This document shows, piece by piece, positions 20,556 through 29,802 of a stretch of 64,000 bases of DNA (the first letter of the stretch is position 1; every line of letters starts with the position of its first letter). The stretch is from Paenibacillus sp. RC334. GTDB lineage: Bacteria > Bacillota > Bacilli > Paenibacillales > Paenibacillaceae. A program made the position numbers and the translations under genes. Under the pieces are notes generated by a model. It searched no databases and had not been told where the DNA came from. It saw only the letters and a list, made by a program, of their open reading frames with translations. The DNA lies in the NCBI RefSeq assembly GCF_030034735.1, contig NZ_CP125370.1, positions 4,387,001 to 4,451,000 on the forward strand. Reading direction: 5' to 3'.

Positions 20556-21434
20556 GTGACGGGCGCCGCCCTTCAACACGGCGGCTGCCCCAATCACGGT
20601 CAGGCATGCATACATCCACAGCATCCCCGCCGTTAGCAGCGGGTGACGAATATAGCTTTTCAGATTGCTCCATGTATATAGCACCGGACGGAAAAAGTAC
20701 CACCGTTCCAGCGCCTTCCGCAATCCCCCCTCCTCAGACGACATCGTACGATCCATCACCGAGAAGTAATAGGCTTTTTTACGTAATACATCACGCAGAT
20801 AGACCTGTTTTTCATCATGATATACACGTGTAAATACCGCCCGCCGGATGACTCCGCCAGACTCTATATAACGCAGGGTCGGCTGTATTTCTTCAAAAGC
20901 AATCTGCTCTGCGTTAAATCCGCCTGTCGATTCATAAGCGCTCATTCGCCAGAAGCGTGCTGCTTCAATCGAACGTTTTCCCAAGGTGTCACCCGCGTTG
21001 TTAATCACATTCCGCTCAAAGACTTTGACTTTGGAAAAAAAGTTGGTCGCTTCCGAATAGGCCTCCTCGGGAACGACCAATGCGCCGATGTCCTGATGAT
21101 GGTCAAAAAAGTCGATGCTCTGCTGAATCAAATGCTCGGCTAAAATCATATCGGAATCCAATACAAGTATGTATTCGGCACCCAAACGTCCGGCTTCCTC
21201 AACCGCCTTGACTCTCGCGACTCCCCGCTCTCCATGAGGAAGCTCCAATATCGTTACGGGTACTGGACTCCCTGCAGCTAGCGTACGAATCGTCTCCACC
21301 GTCTGATCCTCCGAGCCGTCATCGGCAATCACGATATGCAGATCCTTGTAATTTTGCCACATACAGCTCCGCAAACAAGGCTCTATCGTCCGTTCATTGT
21401 TGTACGTGGAGAAGAGAATGACCACTTTGTCCAC
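20523..21434 (-). CDS. Glycosyltransferase family 2
   Basis: 303 residues. GT-A start VVILFSTYNNERTIEPCL, the nucleotide-binding IADDGSEDQT, and the metal-binding LVLDSDM (about residue 98). A hydrophobic segment near residues 255-285 suggests membrane attachment. Starts with GTG at 21434, with AAAGGAGG inside the upstream gene, and overlaps that gene by 41 bases. It transfers an unknown sugar in the island's glycan pathway. Its 3' end overlaps the convergent response-regulator gene, so antisense interference between the two transcripts is possible. Confidence 0.9.
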   Translation of the reverse strand: MDKVVILFSTYNNERTIEPCLRSCMWQNYKDLHIVIADDGSEDQTVETIRTLAAGSPVPVTILELPHGERGVARVKAVEEAGRLGAEYILVLDSDMILAEHLIQQSIDFFDHHQDIGALVVPEEAYSEATNFFSKVKVFERNVINNAGDTLGKRSIEAARFWRMSAYESTGGFNAEQIAFEEIQPTLRYIESGGVIRRAVFTRVYHDEKQVYLRDVLRKKAYYFSVMDRTMSSEEGGLRKALERWYFFRPVLYTWSNLKSYIRHPLLTAGMLWMYACLTVIGAAAVLKGGARHSGDLAKADKA

Positions 21435-22620
21435 TCTGTTCCGCCTCCTTTACCCAATCTCCCATCAACTGCTCAAATGCAGCCGCCGTATGATCAAAAT
21501 GAAATCCCAGCGCATACTGATACGCCCGCTCACGCATGGCCATATAGTCTTCGCCGCCGTTGGCTGCTCTTTCCATTTGTTCAGATAATCCCCGGACGTC
21601 GCCGTGGAAGCACAGATATCCGCTTTTCCCAAAATCCGTCGCGTCCACCAGTCCGGGTGAATTACTGACGATGCTGGGAGTCCCCACAGCCGCTGCTTCG
21701 GTAATCGTCAAGCCCCAGCCTTCACGCAGGGAAGGGAAAACGAGCGCGTGGGCGCGGCTCATCAGTTCCAGCTTATGCTCTTCTGAGACGAATCCGTAAA
21801 AGGTAATATCCGCTTGTGATTGTCCCTGTTCATCCGGTTCTCCGTAGGTCAATCCATACCGTTTCATAATCGGCAATAATTGTTCTGCCACATAGGTTTT
21901 ATCGGTTTTTCCAGCGATCCATAACATAGCCTGAGGAAATTTTTTCTTAAGCTCTCCAAAAGCTTCAACCACCAGATCAATGCCTTTATATTTCACAAAG
22001 CGCCCGGCGTACATAAAGGTCGGATTGGACTCCTTGGTTAAGAATTGTTCCCGAGGCCAGTGTTCAAACTCAATGCCTTCAGGCAACAGATGAACACGAT
22101 CCGGGTGAAAGCCCAGCTTGAGCAGATCATAACGGGTAGACGGGGATACGGTAATTGTCCGATCCTTACGAGCAAGCTTGAGCATCAAGGGCTCCAGGCG
22201 ATATCCGATATGGTTCAGCGGAAAACCAGCATTTTCAAACCATATTTCCCTTGTTAGCTGATGTATAAAGAAAATTCGCTTGGGCGCCTCCACCCAGAAA
22301 CGGGTGAAAAACTGATGCGTGTTCGCCTGATTAATCACATAATCAATATGCTTACGATGATGGCGATAATAGCGCATGGCATAATAAATGACGCTATAAA
22401 TGTTTCCTTTTCGGATATACGTAATTCCGTCTATGATTTCTTCCTCGGGCATCCCCTCAAGCCTGGGCGAAAAATGAATAAACTGAAAACGGTCTTGCTG
22501 TGAGCGTTTGAGCATTTCGTGGGTGAAAATTTCGGCTCCCCCGCTTTTAGGCGAACGAATGTCACGCCAGGAGAGCAACAGAACTACGGTTTTACCATCC
22601 TGTTCAGGTATTGTATTCAC
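21394..22620 (-). CDS. Glycosyltransferase family 4
   Basis: 408 residues, GT-B fold. N-terminal half with SWRDIRSPKSGGAEIFTHEML; C-terminal half with FMYAGRFVKYKGIDLVVEAF and the donor-binding FPSLREGWGLTITEAAAVGTPSIV, the classic GT4 EX7E motif. GTG start at 22620. Overlaps the flippase gene upstream by 17 bases and the GT2 gene downstream by 41, so the set is cotranslated. Sugar specificity unknown; the manC neighbour makes mannose a fair guess. Confidence 0.92.
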   Translation of the reverse strand: MNTIPEQDGKTVVLLLSWRDIRSPKSGGAEIFTHEMLKRSQQDRFQFIHFSPRLEGMPEEEIIDGITYIRKGNIYSVIYYAMRYYRHHRKHIDYVINQANTHQFFTRFWVEAPKRIFFIHQLTREIWFENAGFPLNHIGYRLEPLMLKLARKDRTITVSPSTRYDLLKLGFHPDRVHLLPEGIEFEHWPREQFLTKESNPTFMYAGRFVKYKGIDLVVEAFGELKKKFPQAMLWIAGKTDKTYVAEQLLPIMKRYGLTYGEPDEQGQSQADITFYGFVSEEHKLELMSRAHALVFPSLREGWGLTITEAAAVGTPSIVSNSPGLVDATDFGKSGYLCFHGDVRGLSEQMERAANGGEDYMAMRERAYQYALGFHFDHTAAAFEQLMGDWVKEAEQSGQSGHSLLHVQQ

Positions 22621-23869
22621 GGGTTGAATCCCCCCTTATCTTTATTTTGAACAAATATACATAGGCATCTACCACAAAATAGAGAGACATGGCGCCGTAA
22701 ACAATCAATTCAGATAGCAGAAAGTCATACGGGTTTTGATGTGCAATATGAAAGGCTGCCAATAAAGTCGCAGCTCCAGCCAGCAGCCCGAACATAAATT
22801 TGCGTCTGCCCACCAGCACATGCACATGAACAAAGAACAGCACGATAGAAAACAGCCAATACACCCATCCTCCCAGCGGAATATAGGCTTCTGCCGACTG
22901 GTATGAAGACCCGAATAGTACGGGAATAGAGGGCGGGAATACAAAGGTGGTGCCCACATATACACAGATAGCTGCAACAGCCATTAATCCGGCATAGACG
23001 GCAACCAGCTTGCCCAGGGCTTGGCGATCATGACCCTGCGCACCGAGCTTTGGAATAAAGGCGGCAATCAGGCTGTACGACACGTAATAGACCAACTGGC
23101 TGTATTTCAGCGCAATCGCATAGCCACTGGCCTGTTCGGGAAAGTAATGCTGCACATACAGCATGTCAATGGAGATGCAGAACAAAATAAATAAATTCGT
23201 AATAAGACTATCCGTAAAATCCTGGCCTAGTGATTTCCATAGCCCGGAAGGTATACGTTCCTTAGTGTGACCGAGTAAGGATAAGCCCCGAACCGAAACA
23301 GCCCAGCCGTGAAGCAGCGACAGCAGCATCCCCCCACAGCTTGCCAGCAGCAAAGCCTCCAGCTTCAGCCCTGACGCAGCCAGTATAAAAAACAGGCTCA
23401 GCTTTCCTAAAACCTCCAAGTAATAGTTCACATTCAGCGCCAGCATGCGTTCCCTGCCCTGTAGATCTCCACGGCACGAGCTGACGAGAATATGCAGCCC
23501 TACCAAGCCATACAGCATGAACAGCGGGCCAGACTCCACGCCTAATAGCGAGCGCAGCAGCGGATGAAACGCCAGCAAAATGACTATGGCAAGCACGGTT
23601 AGCAACAGTGGTGCTTTTAGCAATAGGGAACCGAGTGGCAGGCTACGCAATGGAAGCTTCCTGTCTCCTTTGGAGACCAGCTTGGCTGTTAATAGCTGAA
23701 TAGACAGGCCCAAAACAGACAAAAGTGCAAAGAGGGCCAGCAGCGCATTCGCCTGACCATAAGCTTGTCCGGTAAGATACCAGCTCGCTGCAATATGGAA
23801 GAAAAAATTAAAGCCGTTCAGCAGCACATTAAATACAGGAAACATCAATGTTCGCAAGCGATTTGTCAC
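22604..23869 (-). CDS. Polysaccharide flippase (Wzx/MATE-like membrane protein)
   Basis: 421 residues with about 12 membrane helices and short loops, in the usual length range of oligosaccharide flippases. The C-terminal motif GGWVYWLFSIVLFFVHVHV and the paired-helix layout fit the MOP superfamily. It would move a lipid-linked glycan across the membrane. GTG start at 23869, five bases after the preceding stop. Called from topology and neighbours, since there is no strict catalytic signature. Confidence 0.78.
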   Translation of the reverse strand: MTNRLRTLMFPVFNVLLNGFNFFFHIAASWYLTGQAYGQANALLALFALLSVLGLSIQLLTAKLVSKGDRKLPLRSLPLGSLLLKAPLLLTVLAIVILLAFHPLLRSLLGVESGPLFMLYGLVGLHILVSSCRGDLQGRERMLALNVNYYLEVLGKLSLFFILAASGLKLEALLLASCGGMLLSLLHGWAVSVRGLSLLGHTKERIPSGLWKSLGQDFTDSLITNLFILFCISIDMLYVQHYFPEQASGYAIALKYSQLVYYVSYSLIAAFIPKLGAQGHDRQALGKLVAVYAGLMAVAAICVYVGTTFVFPPSIPVLFGSSYQSAEAYIPLGGWVYWLFSIVLFFVHVHVLVGRRKFMFGLLAGAATLLAAFHIAHQNPYDFLLSELIVYGAMSLYFVVDAYVYLFKIKIRGDSTREYNT

Positions 23870-23873
23870 GTGC

Positions 23874-24995
23874 TTATCTCACCCGCCGATCCAGTCGCCA
23901 AATATCAATGATGGAGCGCAAGAAACGAATGGAATCCTTCCAGACATGGATGTGCGATCCGTCCCGGTCAATACATTTGACTGGTAATTGCAGCACCCGA
24001 AGCTGGAGCCGCTTGGCGATAAACATCATTTCCAGATCCAGCGCCAGCCCGAGCTGTTCCTTCAAATGCGGGAACATACGCTTCACAGCGACCGAGCTCA
24101 TCACTTTAAGCCCTGTCTGGGAATCCACCACGCCTGTCGGTAAAAAGGGCCGGGAAATGACACGTTTGCCGAAACTGACTACAGATCGTAATAAGGAACG
24201 GTTTTCAGCTGTCATGTCCTTGGTTCCAATCACCACATCATAGTAGCCCTGCTGAACGACATTAATCATTCTGGCAATATCCTCAATAAAAAAGGAATCG
24301 TCCGCATCCACAAATACGTAGTAATCCGCGCCGATGGTGCGCATCCCTTCCAGATACGTTCCTGCCTTGCGGGTATTGCGTCCCAGTTCCCTGGTTTGAA
24401 GCAGCGGACTCAGATTCTGATTAATCCGGTTCACGGACAGGTCTGTCGCCGCCTCCAGCGCTTTGATCAAGGCATTCGTCCCATCATGACTGCCATCATC
24501 AATGAGATAAATAGAGCCCTCCACAATATGACTGCGGATAAAGGCTTGCAGCCGTTCAGCAAACTTCTTGACATGAACAAAACGCTGCTCCTCGTTATAT
24601 ACAGACAAGATGAAGGCAATATGCCGGCTTTTGGCCGAATACTCGGGATAGAGCAAGCTTTGAATTTCGGAAAGCATCTCTTCGTTGTCATTGGCTTGCC
24701 AAAAAAGCAGGCGCAAACGGCCTATTCCGGTAATCTGCACCATATGCTGATCACTGAACGGATGCGATACATCCGTCACCAGTAACAGCGGCATCTGCGG
24801 AAAGCGACTACGAATCTGATTCGCTACCCGTACAGCCTGTCCAGGCTCCCTGTAATCAATCAGGCAGCAGCATGCGTCTTCATAGACTGAAGTGGCCTCC
24901 TGATCCTCGCACTGTATATATTCGTAAAAATAAATCACATTGGGATAATCAATAGCCCTGTGGTTATCGCTAAAAATGGCTATAGGTCCCTGCAC
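23874..24995 (-). CDS. Receiver-like domain fused to a family 2 glycosyltransferase
   Basis: 373 residues, GTG start at 24995 with AAAGGAG upstream. Residues 1-115 alternate strands and helices like a receiver (IAIFSDN, CCLIDYREPGQA with an Asp at the phospho-acceptor place, PLLLVTDVSHP). Residues 125-373 are a GT-A enzyme of the dolichol-phosphate-mannose synthase type: AFILSVYNEEQRF, YLIDDGSHDGT, YYVFVDADDSF, VVDSQTGLKVMS. Such enzymes make polyprenyl-phosphate sugars, the donors a GT-C protein such as 13163-17593 would need. First gene of the flippase operon. The fusion is unusual; the receiver reading is inference. Confidence 0.82.
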   Translation of the reverse strand: MQGPIAIFSDNHRAIDYPNVIYFYEYIQCEDQEATSVYEDACCCLIDYREPGQAVRVANQIRSRFPQMPLLLVTDVSHPFSDQHMVQITGIGRLRLLFWQANDNEEMLSEIQSLLYPEYSAKSRHIAFILSVYNEEQRFVHVKKFAERLQAFIRSHIVEGSIYLIDDGSHDGTNALIKALEAATDLSVNRINQNLSPLLQTRELGRNTRKAGTYLEGMRTIGADYYVFVDADDSFFIEDIARMINVVQQGYYDVVIGTKDMTAENRSLLRSVVSFGKRVISRPFLPTGVVDSQTGLKVMSSVAVKRMFPHLKEQLGLALDLEMMFIAKRLQLRVLQLPVKCIDRDGSHIHVWKDSIRFLRSIIDIWRLDRRVR

Positions 24996-25394
24996 ACAAA
25001 CATCTCCTTTTTCTCCGGGTAGTTCTATTTTCTTAAAAAGGAATTAAAAATGTTTGCTTATAGGGATTAAACATGGTTGCAAATTCTTCATAATTTTTTA
25101 ATAAAATAGCTCACACATCTTGATATATATGGATAATGTCGAAATGAGACTGATATTTCACATTTAGCAGAAAACAAGCATTTAGACCTACTTTTCCCTG
25201 TAAAAATAAGTGTAAAAAGACCTTACACCCCATTCTTCATATATAGTTCTTTTTAATCAAAAACAGAATTCATTATGGTTATTTTGTCATAGAAAACTAG
25301 GCGAATAAATCAGATTCACACGCCCATACTATGGAGAACGTGTCATCTTTCGTTACGAATGGTTATCAATATGAAGTGAAAGAAGGTTATTTCT
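24996..25394. other. Intergenic region before the malate operon
   Basis: About 400 AT-rich bases between the divergent glycan operon and the malate operon. It must hold promoters for both directions. I see no coding frame, no tRNA, and no convincing terminator or repeat. Confidence 0.6.
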
Positions 25395-27116
25395 ATGGAA
25401 GCATTTTATGTAAATAAGGACGGGTCATTATCCACCCCGCTGCGGGGAAAGGATATATTAGCCAATCCTCTTTTGAACAAGGGGGTCGCTTTTACCGAAG
25501 AGGAACGCAAAGAACTGGGTCTTGAAGGAATTCTTCCGCCGACCATCCTTTCTCTGGAGAAACAGAGCGTCCGGGCGTACCAGCAATTTTTGGCACAACC
25601 GACCATGCTGCGCAAAAACGCTTCCCTGAATGACCTTCACAATCGAAATGTCGTGCTGTACTATCGGCTGCTAACTGACCATTTGAGTGAGATGCTGCCC
25701 GTAGTCTACACACCTACGGTGGGGACCGCGATTCAGGAATATAGTCATGAGTACAACCGCCCTGGAGGCGTGTATTTGTCGATAGATGACCCGAACGGCA
25801 TCGGACAAGCATTCTATAATTCTGGCTTGAGTGGTGAGAATGTGGATCTGATTGTAGTGACGGATTCCGAAAGTATTTTGGGGATTGGTGACTGGGGCGT
25901 GGGAGGCATTAATATTGCGATTGGCAAGCTGGCTGTGTATACAGCTGCGGCTGGTATTCATCCCGGGCGGGTGCTGCCGATTGTGCTGGATGTGGGCACG
26001 AATAATGAAAAGCTGCTGAATGATCCGCTGTATATCGGCAATCGCCATAAACGGGTTCGCGGAGAGGCTTATAACCAGTTTATCGATACCTTTATCAGCA
26101 AAACGTTAGCTCAATTCCCGAAGGCGCTTTTGCATTGGGAAGATGTGGGCAGCGTGAACGCACGCCATATTATAGGAAAATACGGCCAAAGCATTCTCAC
26201 CTTTAACGATGACATTCAAGGCACAGGAGCGGTAACCCTGGCTGCAATTCTTTCGGCAGTAGGCGTCACCAAGATTCCGCTGCGTGAGCAAAAAGTACTT
26301 GTGTTCGGCCCGGGGGCAGCGGGAGTCGGCAATGCTGACCAAATTCGCGGAGCTATGATCGTGGACGGCCTTGCAGAGAAGGATTCCTTCAAGCCGTTTT
26401 GGGCCTTTGATTATCGTGGATTGCTAACGGACGATATGGAAGATGTACTGGATTATCAGAAGCCGTATGTGCGCAACAAAGATGAAGTCAGCTCATGGAC
26501 CCGGTCTGATGACGGAAAAATACCGCTGCTTGAGGTCATCCGTCAGGTGAAGCCTACCATATTGATCGGAACCTCCGGTGTAGCGGGTGCCTTTTCTGAG
26601 GAGATTATCAAGGAAATGGCGAAGCATGTAGAACGCCCGATTATCATGCCCATGTCCAATCCTACAAACCTTGCAGAAGCGGTACCTGAGGATTTGATTC
26701 AGTGGACAGATGGCAAAGCCTTAATCGCTACCGGAAGTCCCTTTGAGCCCGTCACCTATAACGGTACAGAATTTGAGATTGGACAGGCAAACAATGCCTT
26801 TGTTTTCCCGGGACTTGGTCTGGGCGCAATTGTAGTCAAAGCCAAAAGGATCACCCCTGCCATGTTTACAGCCGCAGCAGATGCCGTTGCCAAAGGCGTA
26901 GATTCGAATAAGCCTGGCGGTGCGCTGCTCCCTCATATCCGAAAATTACGGGATGTTTCATACGCTGTTGCGGTTGCGGTAGCGAAGGCCGCGATTCAGG
27001 ATCAGGTGGCTCAGGCACGCATTGCAAATATCGAGCAAGCCGTTCGGGATGCGATGTGGAAGCCGGAATATGCGAAGGTAAAAGCAGTGGAAAACGTAAT
27101 ACACCACCCGCATTAA
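25395..27116 (+). CDS. NAD-dependent malic enzyme or malolactic enzyme
   Basis: 573 residues. Converts L-malate to pyruvate (malic enzyme) or to lactate (malolactic enzyme); the two are homologous. Visible motifs: catalytic Tyr in PVVYTPTVG, catalytic Lys in [14 protein letters not shown], metal ligands in LHWEDVG and FNDDIQGTG, and the NAD loop [12 protein letters not shown]. The start at 25395 follows AAAGAAGG. The gene downstream is an AEC-family permease, the arrangement of the mleS-mleP loci of lactic acid bacteria, so malate use is the likely task. Sequence reading alone does not separate the two reactions. Confidence 0.92.
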   Translation: MEAFYVNKDGSLSTPLRGKDILANPLLNKGVAFTEEERKELGLEGILPPTILSLEKQSVRAYQQFLAQPTMLRKNASLNDLHNRNVVLYYRLLTDHLSEMLPVVYTPTVGTAIQEYSHEYNRPGGVYLSIDDPNGIGQAFYNSGLSGENVDLIVVTDSESILGIGDWGVGGINIAIGKLAVYTAAAGIHPGRVLPIVLDVGTNNEKLLNDPLYIGNRHKRVRGEAYNQFIDTFISKTLAQFPKALLHWEDVGSVNARHIIGKYGQSILTFNDDIQGTGAVTLAAILSAVGVTKIPLREQKVLVFGPGAAGVGNADQIRGAMIVDGLAEKDSFKPFWAFDYRGLLTDDMEDVLDYQKPYVRNKDEVSSWTRSDDGKIPLLEVIRQVKPTILIGTSGVAGAFSEEIIKEMAKHVERPIIMPMSNPTNLAEAVPEDLIQWTDGKALIATGSPFEPVTYNGTEFEIGQANNAFVFPGLGLGAIVVKAKRITPAMFTAAADAVAKGVDSNKPGGALLPHIRKLRDVSYAVAVAVAKAAIQDQVAQARIANIEQAVRDAMWKPEYAKVKAVENVIHHPH

Positions 27117-27140
27117 GAGGGCTTTCAGGAGGAACAATCC

Positions 27141-28094
27141 ATGAGTGTCGGACATATCTTTTATATTTTGGTGCCTATTTTCTTCGTCATTATTTTAGGG
27201 TGGTTGGCAGGCCATTACAAAAGCTTCGATGCCTCTTCCTCGAAAGCCCTAAATTCACTGGTTACCAAATTTGCGCTACCCGCGCATTTATTTATCGGCA
27301 TTACGACCACCAGCAGGAAATCTCTTATCGAGCAATGGCCTTTCTTGCTGGCTCTGTTCATTGGTATTGTCGGCTTTTATGCCGTCCTCCTGCTGGTGGG
27401 TCGGTTTGCGGTGAAGCAATCGGTAAAGGATGCATCCATGTTTGCTTTGAACTCGGCACAGCCGACATTTGCCTTTATGGGCATTCCAGTGCTGGGTGCC
27501 ATCTACGGTTCCTCTGCTGTTGCCATTCCGATTGCGATTACCGGGATCGTAGTCAATGCCGTTCTTGATCCGGCGGCTACCATTATAGCTACCGTCGCCA
27601 GCCGGAACTCAGGGAAAGAGCGGAATGGTCACCTCGGAAAGCTTATTTGGGACTCCATCCTCCACGGTTTAAGAGAACCACTGGCGCTGGTGCCGCTTAT
27701 TGGTGTTATTTTGACCTTGTTCGGCTTCCACTCACCGGATTTATTGAACAAATCATTCAATCAAATCGGTGATATTACGTCCGGGGCCGCTTTATTCGCG
27801 GTCGGTGTGACCATAGGCGTGCGCAATATCAGTTTCAGCATAACCGCCATTGCCATCGCGCTGTTAAAAACGATTGTACAACCTCTATTGATGCTACTGC
27901 TTGCCTACCTGTGCGGTCTTTCGTCTGCCGATACGGTAAAAGCCGTATTGCTCGTTTCCTTCCCTGGCTCAGCCGTCGCTGCCATGATTGCTACACGTTT
28001 TGAAAGTCTGGAATCGGAAACAGCCTCTGCTTTCGTCATCAGTGCGGTCATTTCTCTTGCTACACTGCCTGTACTCATTTCCCTGCTGATGTGA
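27141..28094 (+). CDS. AEC-family permease, probably malate transport
   Basis: 317 residues, about ten membrane helices. The N terminus IFYILVPIFFVIILGWLAGHYK, the motif LNSAQPTFAFMGIPVLGAIYG and the C-terminal VLLVSFPGSAVAAMIATRF are typical of the auxin-efflux-carrier family, which includes the bacterial malate permease MleP. It follows the malic enzyme by 24 bases with AGGAGG before the ATG, so the two form an operon for malate uptake and decarboxylation. Confidence 0.9.
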   Translation: MSVGHIFYILVPIFFVIILGWLAGHYKSFDASSSKALNSLVTKFALPAHLFIGITTTSRKSLIEQWPFLLALFIGIVGFYAVLLLVGRFAVKQSVKDASMFALNSAQPTFAFMGIPVLGAIYGSSAVAIPIAITGIVVNAVLDPAATIIATVASRNSGKERNGHLGKLIWDSILHGLREPLALVPLIGVILTLFGFHSPDLLNKSFNQIGDITSGAALFAVGVTIGVRNISFSITAIAIALLKTIVQPLLMLLLAYLCGLSSADTVKAVLLVSFPGSAVAAMIATRFESLESETASAFVISAVISLATLPVLISLLM

Positions 28095-28146
28095 ATTCAT
28101 GCGTATAGATAGAGCTGACTTTCTCCATAAATAGAGAAAATTACAT

Positions 28147-28341
28147 TTATTCTTCAATTCCAAGCAATTCGGATACTTGTTTTCTATATCTCGTAGCCCT
28201 ACGTGTTCCGTGAATGAGATTGGACAATCTGGTGGTCGGAATATGGTATGTAGCACAAAACGTTTTCTGATCCATTCTTTTCTCAACCAGTTTTTGTTTG
28301 ATCTCCCACCCAAAAGGGGTTACAGCATTTCGTCGATTCAA
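28147..28341 (-). CDS. Small HTH-like protein
   Basis: 64 residues from a TTG at 28341 with GGAGG seven bases upstream. FGWEIKQKLVEKRMDQKTF, then IPTTRLSNLIHGTRR, then YRKQVSELLGIEE reads as a single-domain Cro/XRE-like helix-turn-helix, of the kind common in Paenibacillus and Bacillus phage-derived loci. It probably binds DNA; no target is evident. It lies at the border of the accessory region. Confidence 0.7.
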   Translation of the reverse strand: MNRRNAVTPFGWEIKQKLVEKRMDQKTFCATYHIPTTRLSNLIHGTRRATRYRKQVSELLGIEE

Positions 28342-28405
28342 TTTTATTACCTCCAAGCCTGGTTTTTGAAATCATAGTATGATGCAACACGTAATACACA
28401 TTAGC

Positions 28406-28573
28406 TTAATGATCTGATCTGCCCGTTTGGTAATGATTCAACAGATCATCCAGTTTCTTAGATTGTTCAATTACTTTGGGATGTGTTAAAAATCCGTACT
28501 TTTTCTGGACTTGATACAGTTTCCTCCTAGCTCTTTCGACACGAAGTAAAGTCACACCTTGATTCATCAGCAT
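28406..28573 (-). CDS. Spo0E-family aspartyl-phosphate phosphatase
   Basis: 55 residues. The second half contains SKKLDDLLNHY, the SxxxLD signature of Spo0E, YisI and YnzD, which dephosphorylate Spo0A-P and so hold back sporulation. The first half forms the partner helix (RVERARRKLYQVQKKYGFLTHP). AGGAGG lies upstream; the ATG at 28573 is four bases from it, the ATG at 28567 ten bases, so either may be used. It is near the peptide-receptor gene, and both types influence developmental decisions in relatives. Confidence 0.85.
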   Translation of the reverse strand: MLMNQGVTLLRVERARRKLYQVQKKYGFLTHPKVIEQSKKLDDLLNHYQTGRSDH

Positions 28574-28696
28574 GATCCCTCCTATATGTCATATTTTAGA
28601 ATAAAAAGACGTTTTTTGGATTTGCGAATGATGCTCCTAGCAAAAAAGGAGCTGTTCCAAAAGTTCGCATAAGCTGGGAAGCCTCAAATTCTACGC

Positions 28697-28745
28697 AAAA
28701 GAACCTCCGTCTCCACTACTAAAGTGGGGACAGAGGTTCCTTTGG
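28697..28745 (-). terminator. Terminator after the secreted/membrane pair
   Basis: Minus strand AAAGGAACCTCTGTCCCCAC pairs with GTGGAGACGGAGGTTCTTTT, a stem of about 18 bp with a short loop. The T tract is brief. It is 18 bases past the stop of the small membrane gene. Confidence 0.7.
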
Positions 28746-28762
28746 TATAGTTGCTGATCTGT

Positions 28763-28933
28763 TCATTTCTCTCGTTTCGACAATGCAAAATTGATTACCT
28801 CTCCAATTATAATCGAAGTCAAAATGATATAAAGCATCATAATATCAAACTTATATCCAAGGACGTAGAATATGCCTATACCTAAAGCATAACTTACTAT
28901 AATCCCTACGTACCGCTTTAGTAATTTAGTCAT
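28763..28933 (-). CDS. Small two-helix membrane protein coupled to the secreted protein
   Basis: 56 residues with two predicted membrane helices (YVGIIVSYALGIGIFYVLGY and MMLYIILTSIIIGEVINFAL) and a basic tail SKREK. Its ATG overlaps the TGA of the upstream secreted-protein gene (ATGA), so translation is coupled. A small membrane protein directly behind a secreted one is the layout of bacteriocin-immunity pairs, but no family is recognised and the role is open. Confidence 0.7.
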   Translation of the reverse strand: MTKLLKRYVGIIVSYALGIGIFYVLGYKFDIMMLYIILTSIIIGEVINFALSKREK

Positions 28934-29580
28934 GGTGTACAGCCTATAGGGGAGGGCTGTGAACTAAAGAATTTTCCGGTGTCAAACACGCCAGTTACTT
29001 TCGTCCGTGAAGCACTCTCATAAAATATCACATGATGTGCGTAAGGTATGACTCCACATGTTCGAGGATACGAATATTGATATACCGTAAAGTAAGCTAC
29101 AGTATTCATCCCAGCCGAAATACTAATCACAGTAAGAATGGTTGAAACAGGTACTTTAGTAATCGTTGAGATTATCCCTGCACCTATAGAAATCCCTACA
29201 TTTACCCAATTATAAGAATAATCAAACTTTCCAGCAAAAGTTCCACCAGAAGGAACATCGTTTAATGAAAAATCTGAATTAATTTCTTTAACCATTAATT
29301 CATCCTGCTTAACTCCATCAATCAGAAGTTTTTGATCTTGTGGGAAATATTCAATTTTAGTTGTTTTTCCATTTTCAACAACCGTAGTGATTCGGTGATC
29401 ATCATTTTCAAAGTTTGTTGTGATAACAGCTTTACCTTTTTCAGTCTGTACAACTTCTGTTTGGACCAAATTTTCTTCTGACGTGGTAATTTGTTCAGCA
29501 TTACTTACCGAAGGTAAAACAGTTGCGCAGAGCAATGCTGATGCCAATAAGGGGACGAACACTTTCTTAAAAATTTTCAT
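28930..29580 (-). CDS. Secreted protein of unknown function
   Basis: 216 residues. Start ATG 29580 with GGAGGAG upstream. A clear signal peptide: KKVFVPLLASALL then a cleavage site near SNAEQ (about residue 27). Residues 30-110 look like a charged propeptide-type region. Residues 125-175 hold a glycine/isoleucine-rich hydrophobic segment (NVGISIGAGIISTI) that could insert in membranes. Two cysteines lie near the end (RTCGV and IGCTP) and may form a disulfide. The hydrophobic core, secretion and coupled membrane partner suggest an antimicrobial protein; this is inference. Confidence 0.72.
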   Translation of the reverse strand: MKIFKKVFVPLLASALLCATVLPSVSNAEQITTSEENLVQTEVVQTEKGKAVITTNFENDDHRITTVVENGKTTKIEYFPQDQKLLIDGVKQDELMVKEINSDFSLNDVPSGGTFAGKFDYSYNWVNVGISIGAGIISTITKVPVSTILTVISISAGMNTVAYFTVYQYSYPRTCGVIPYAHHVIFYESASRTKVTGVFDTGKFFSSQPSPIGCTP

Positions 29581-29708
29581 AATAATTCTCCTCCTATACA
29601 AATATTTCAAACAGTTATAAATATTACACTTTGTATAATGAGAAGTAAGGGGGAATTTGTCGAACAATAAATCAATTAAAAAAACAACCTTCTTTTAATA
29701 AAAAGTAT

Positions 29709-29783
29709 TTAATTAACAATAAATTTAATTTCCGCCCCGTCCGGATACTCTTCAAGCTTATGACCTACCCAACTACCAGCTCC
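29709..29783 (-). pseudogene. Gene-tail remnant
   Basis: Minus-strand frame reading GAGSWVGHKLEEYPDGAEIK and ending at TAA (29709-29711), preceded directly by a stop. It has normal protein composition and a natural stop but no start, so it looks like the end of a deleted gene. Family unknown. Confidence 0.45.
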
Positions 29784-29802
29784 TCAGTTATCACTAGGGG
29801 TT

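Noticed and set aside
28641..28700. Sequence GGAGCTGTTCCAAAAGT that resembles insertion-sequence ends
   Set aside because: No transposase, no partner inverted repeat and no target duplication are visible nearby.
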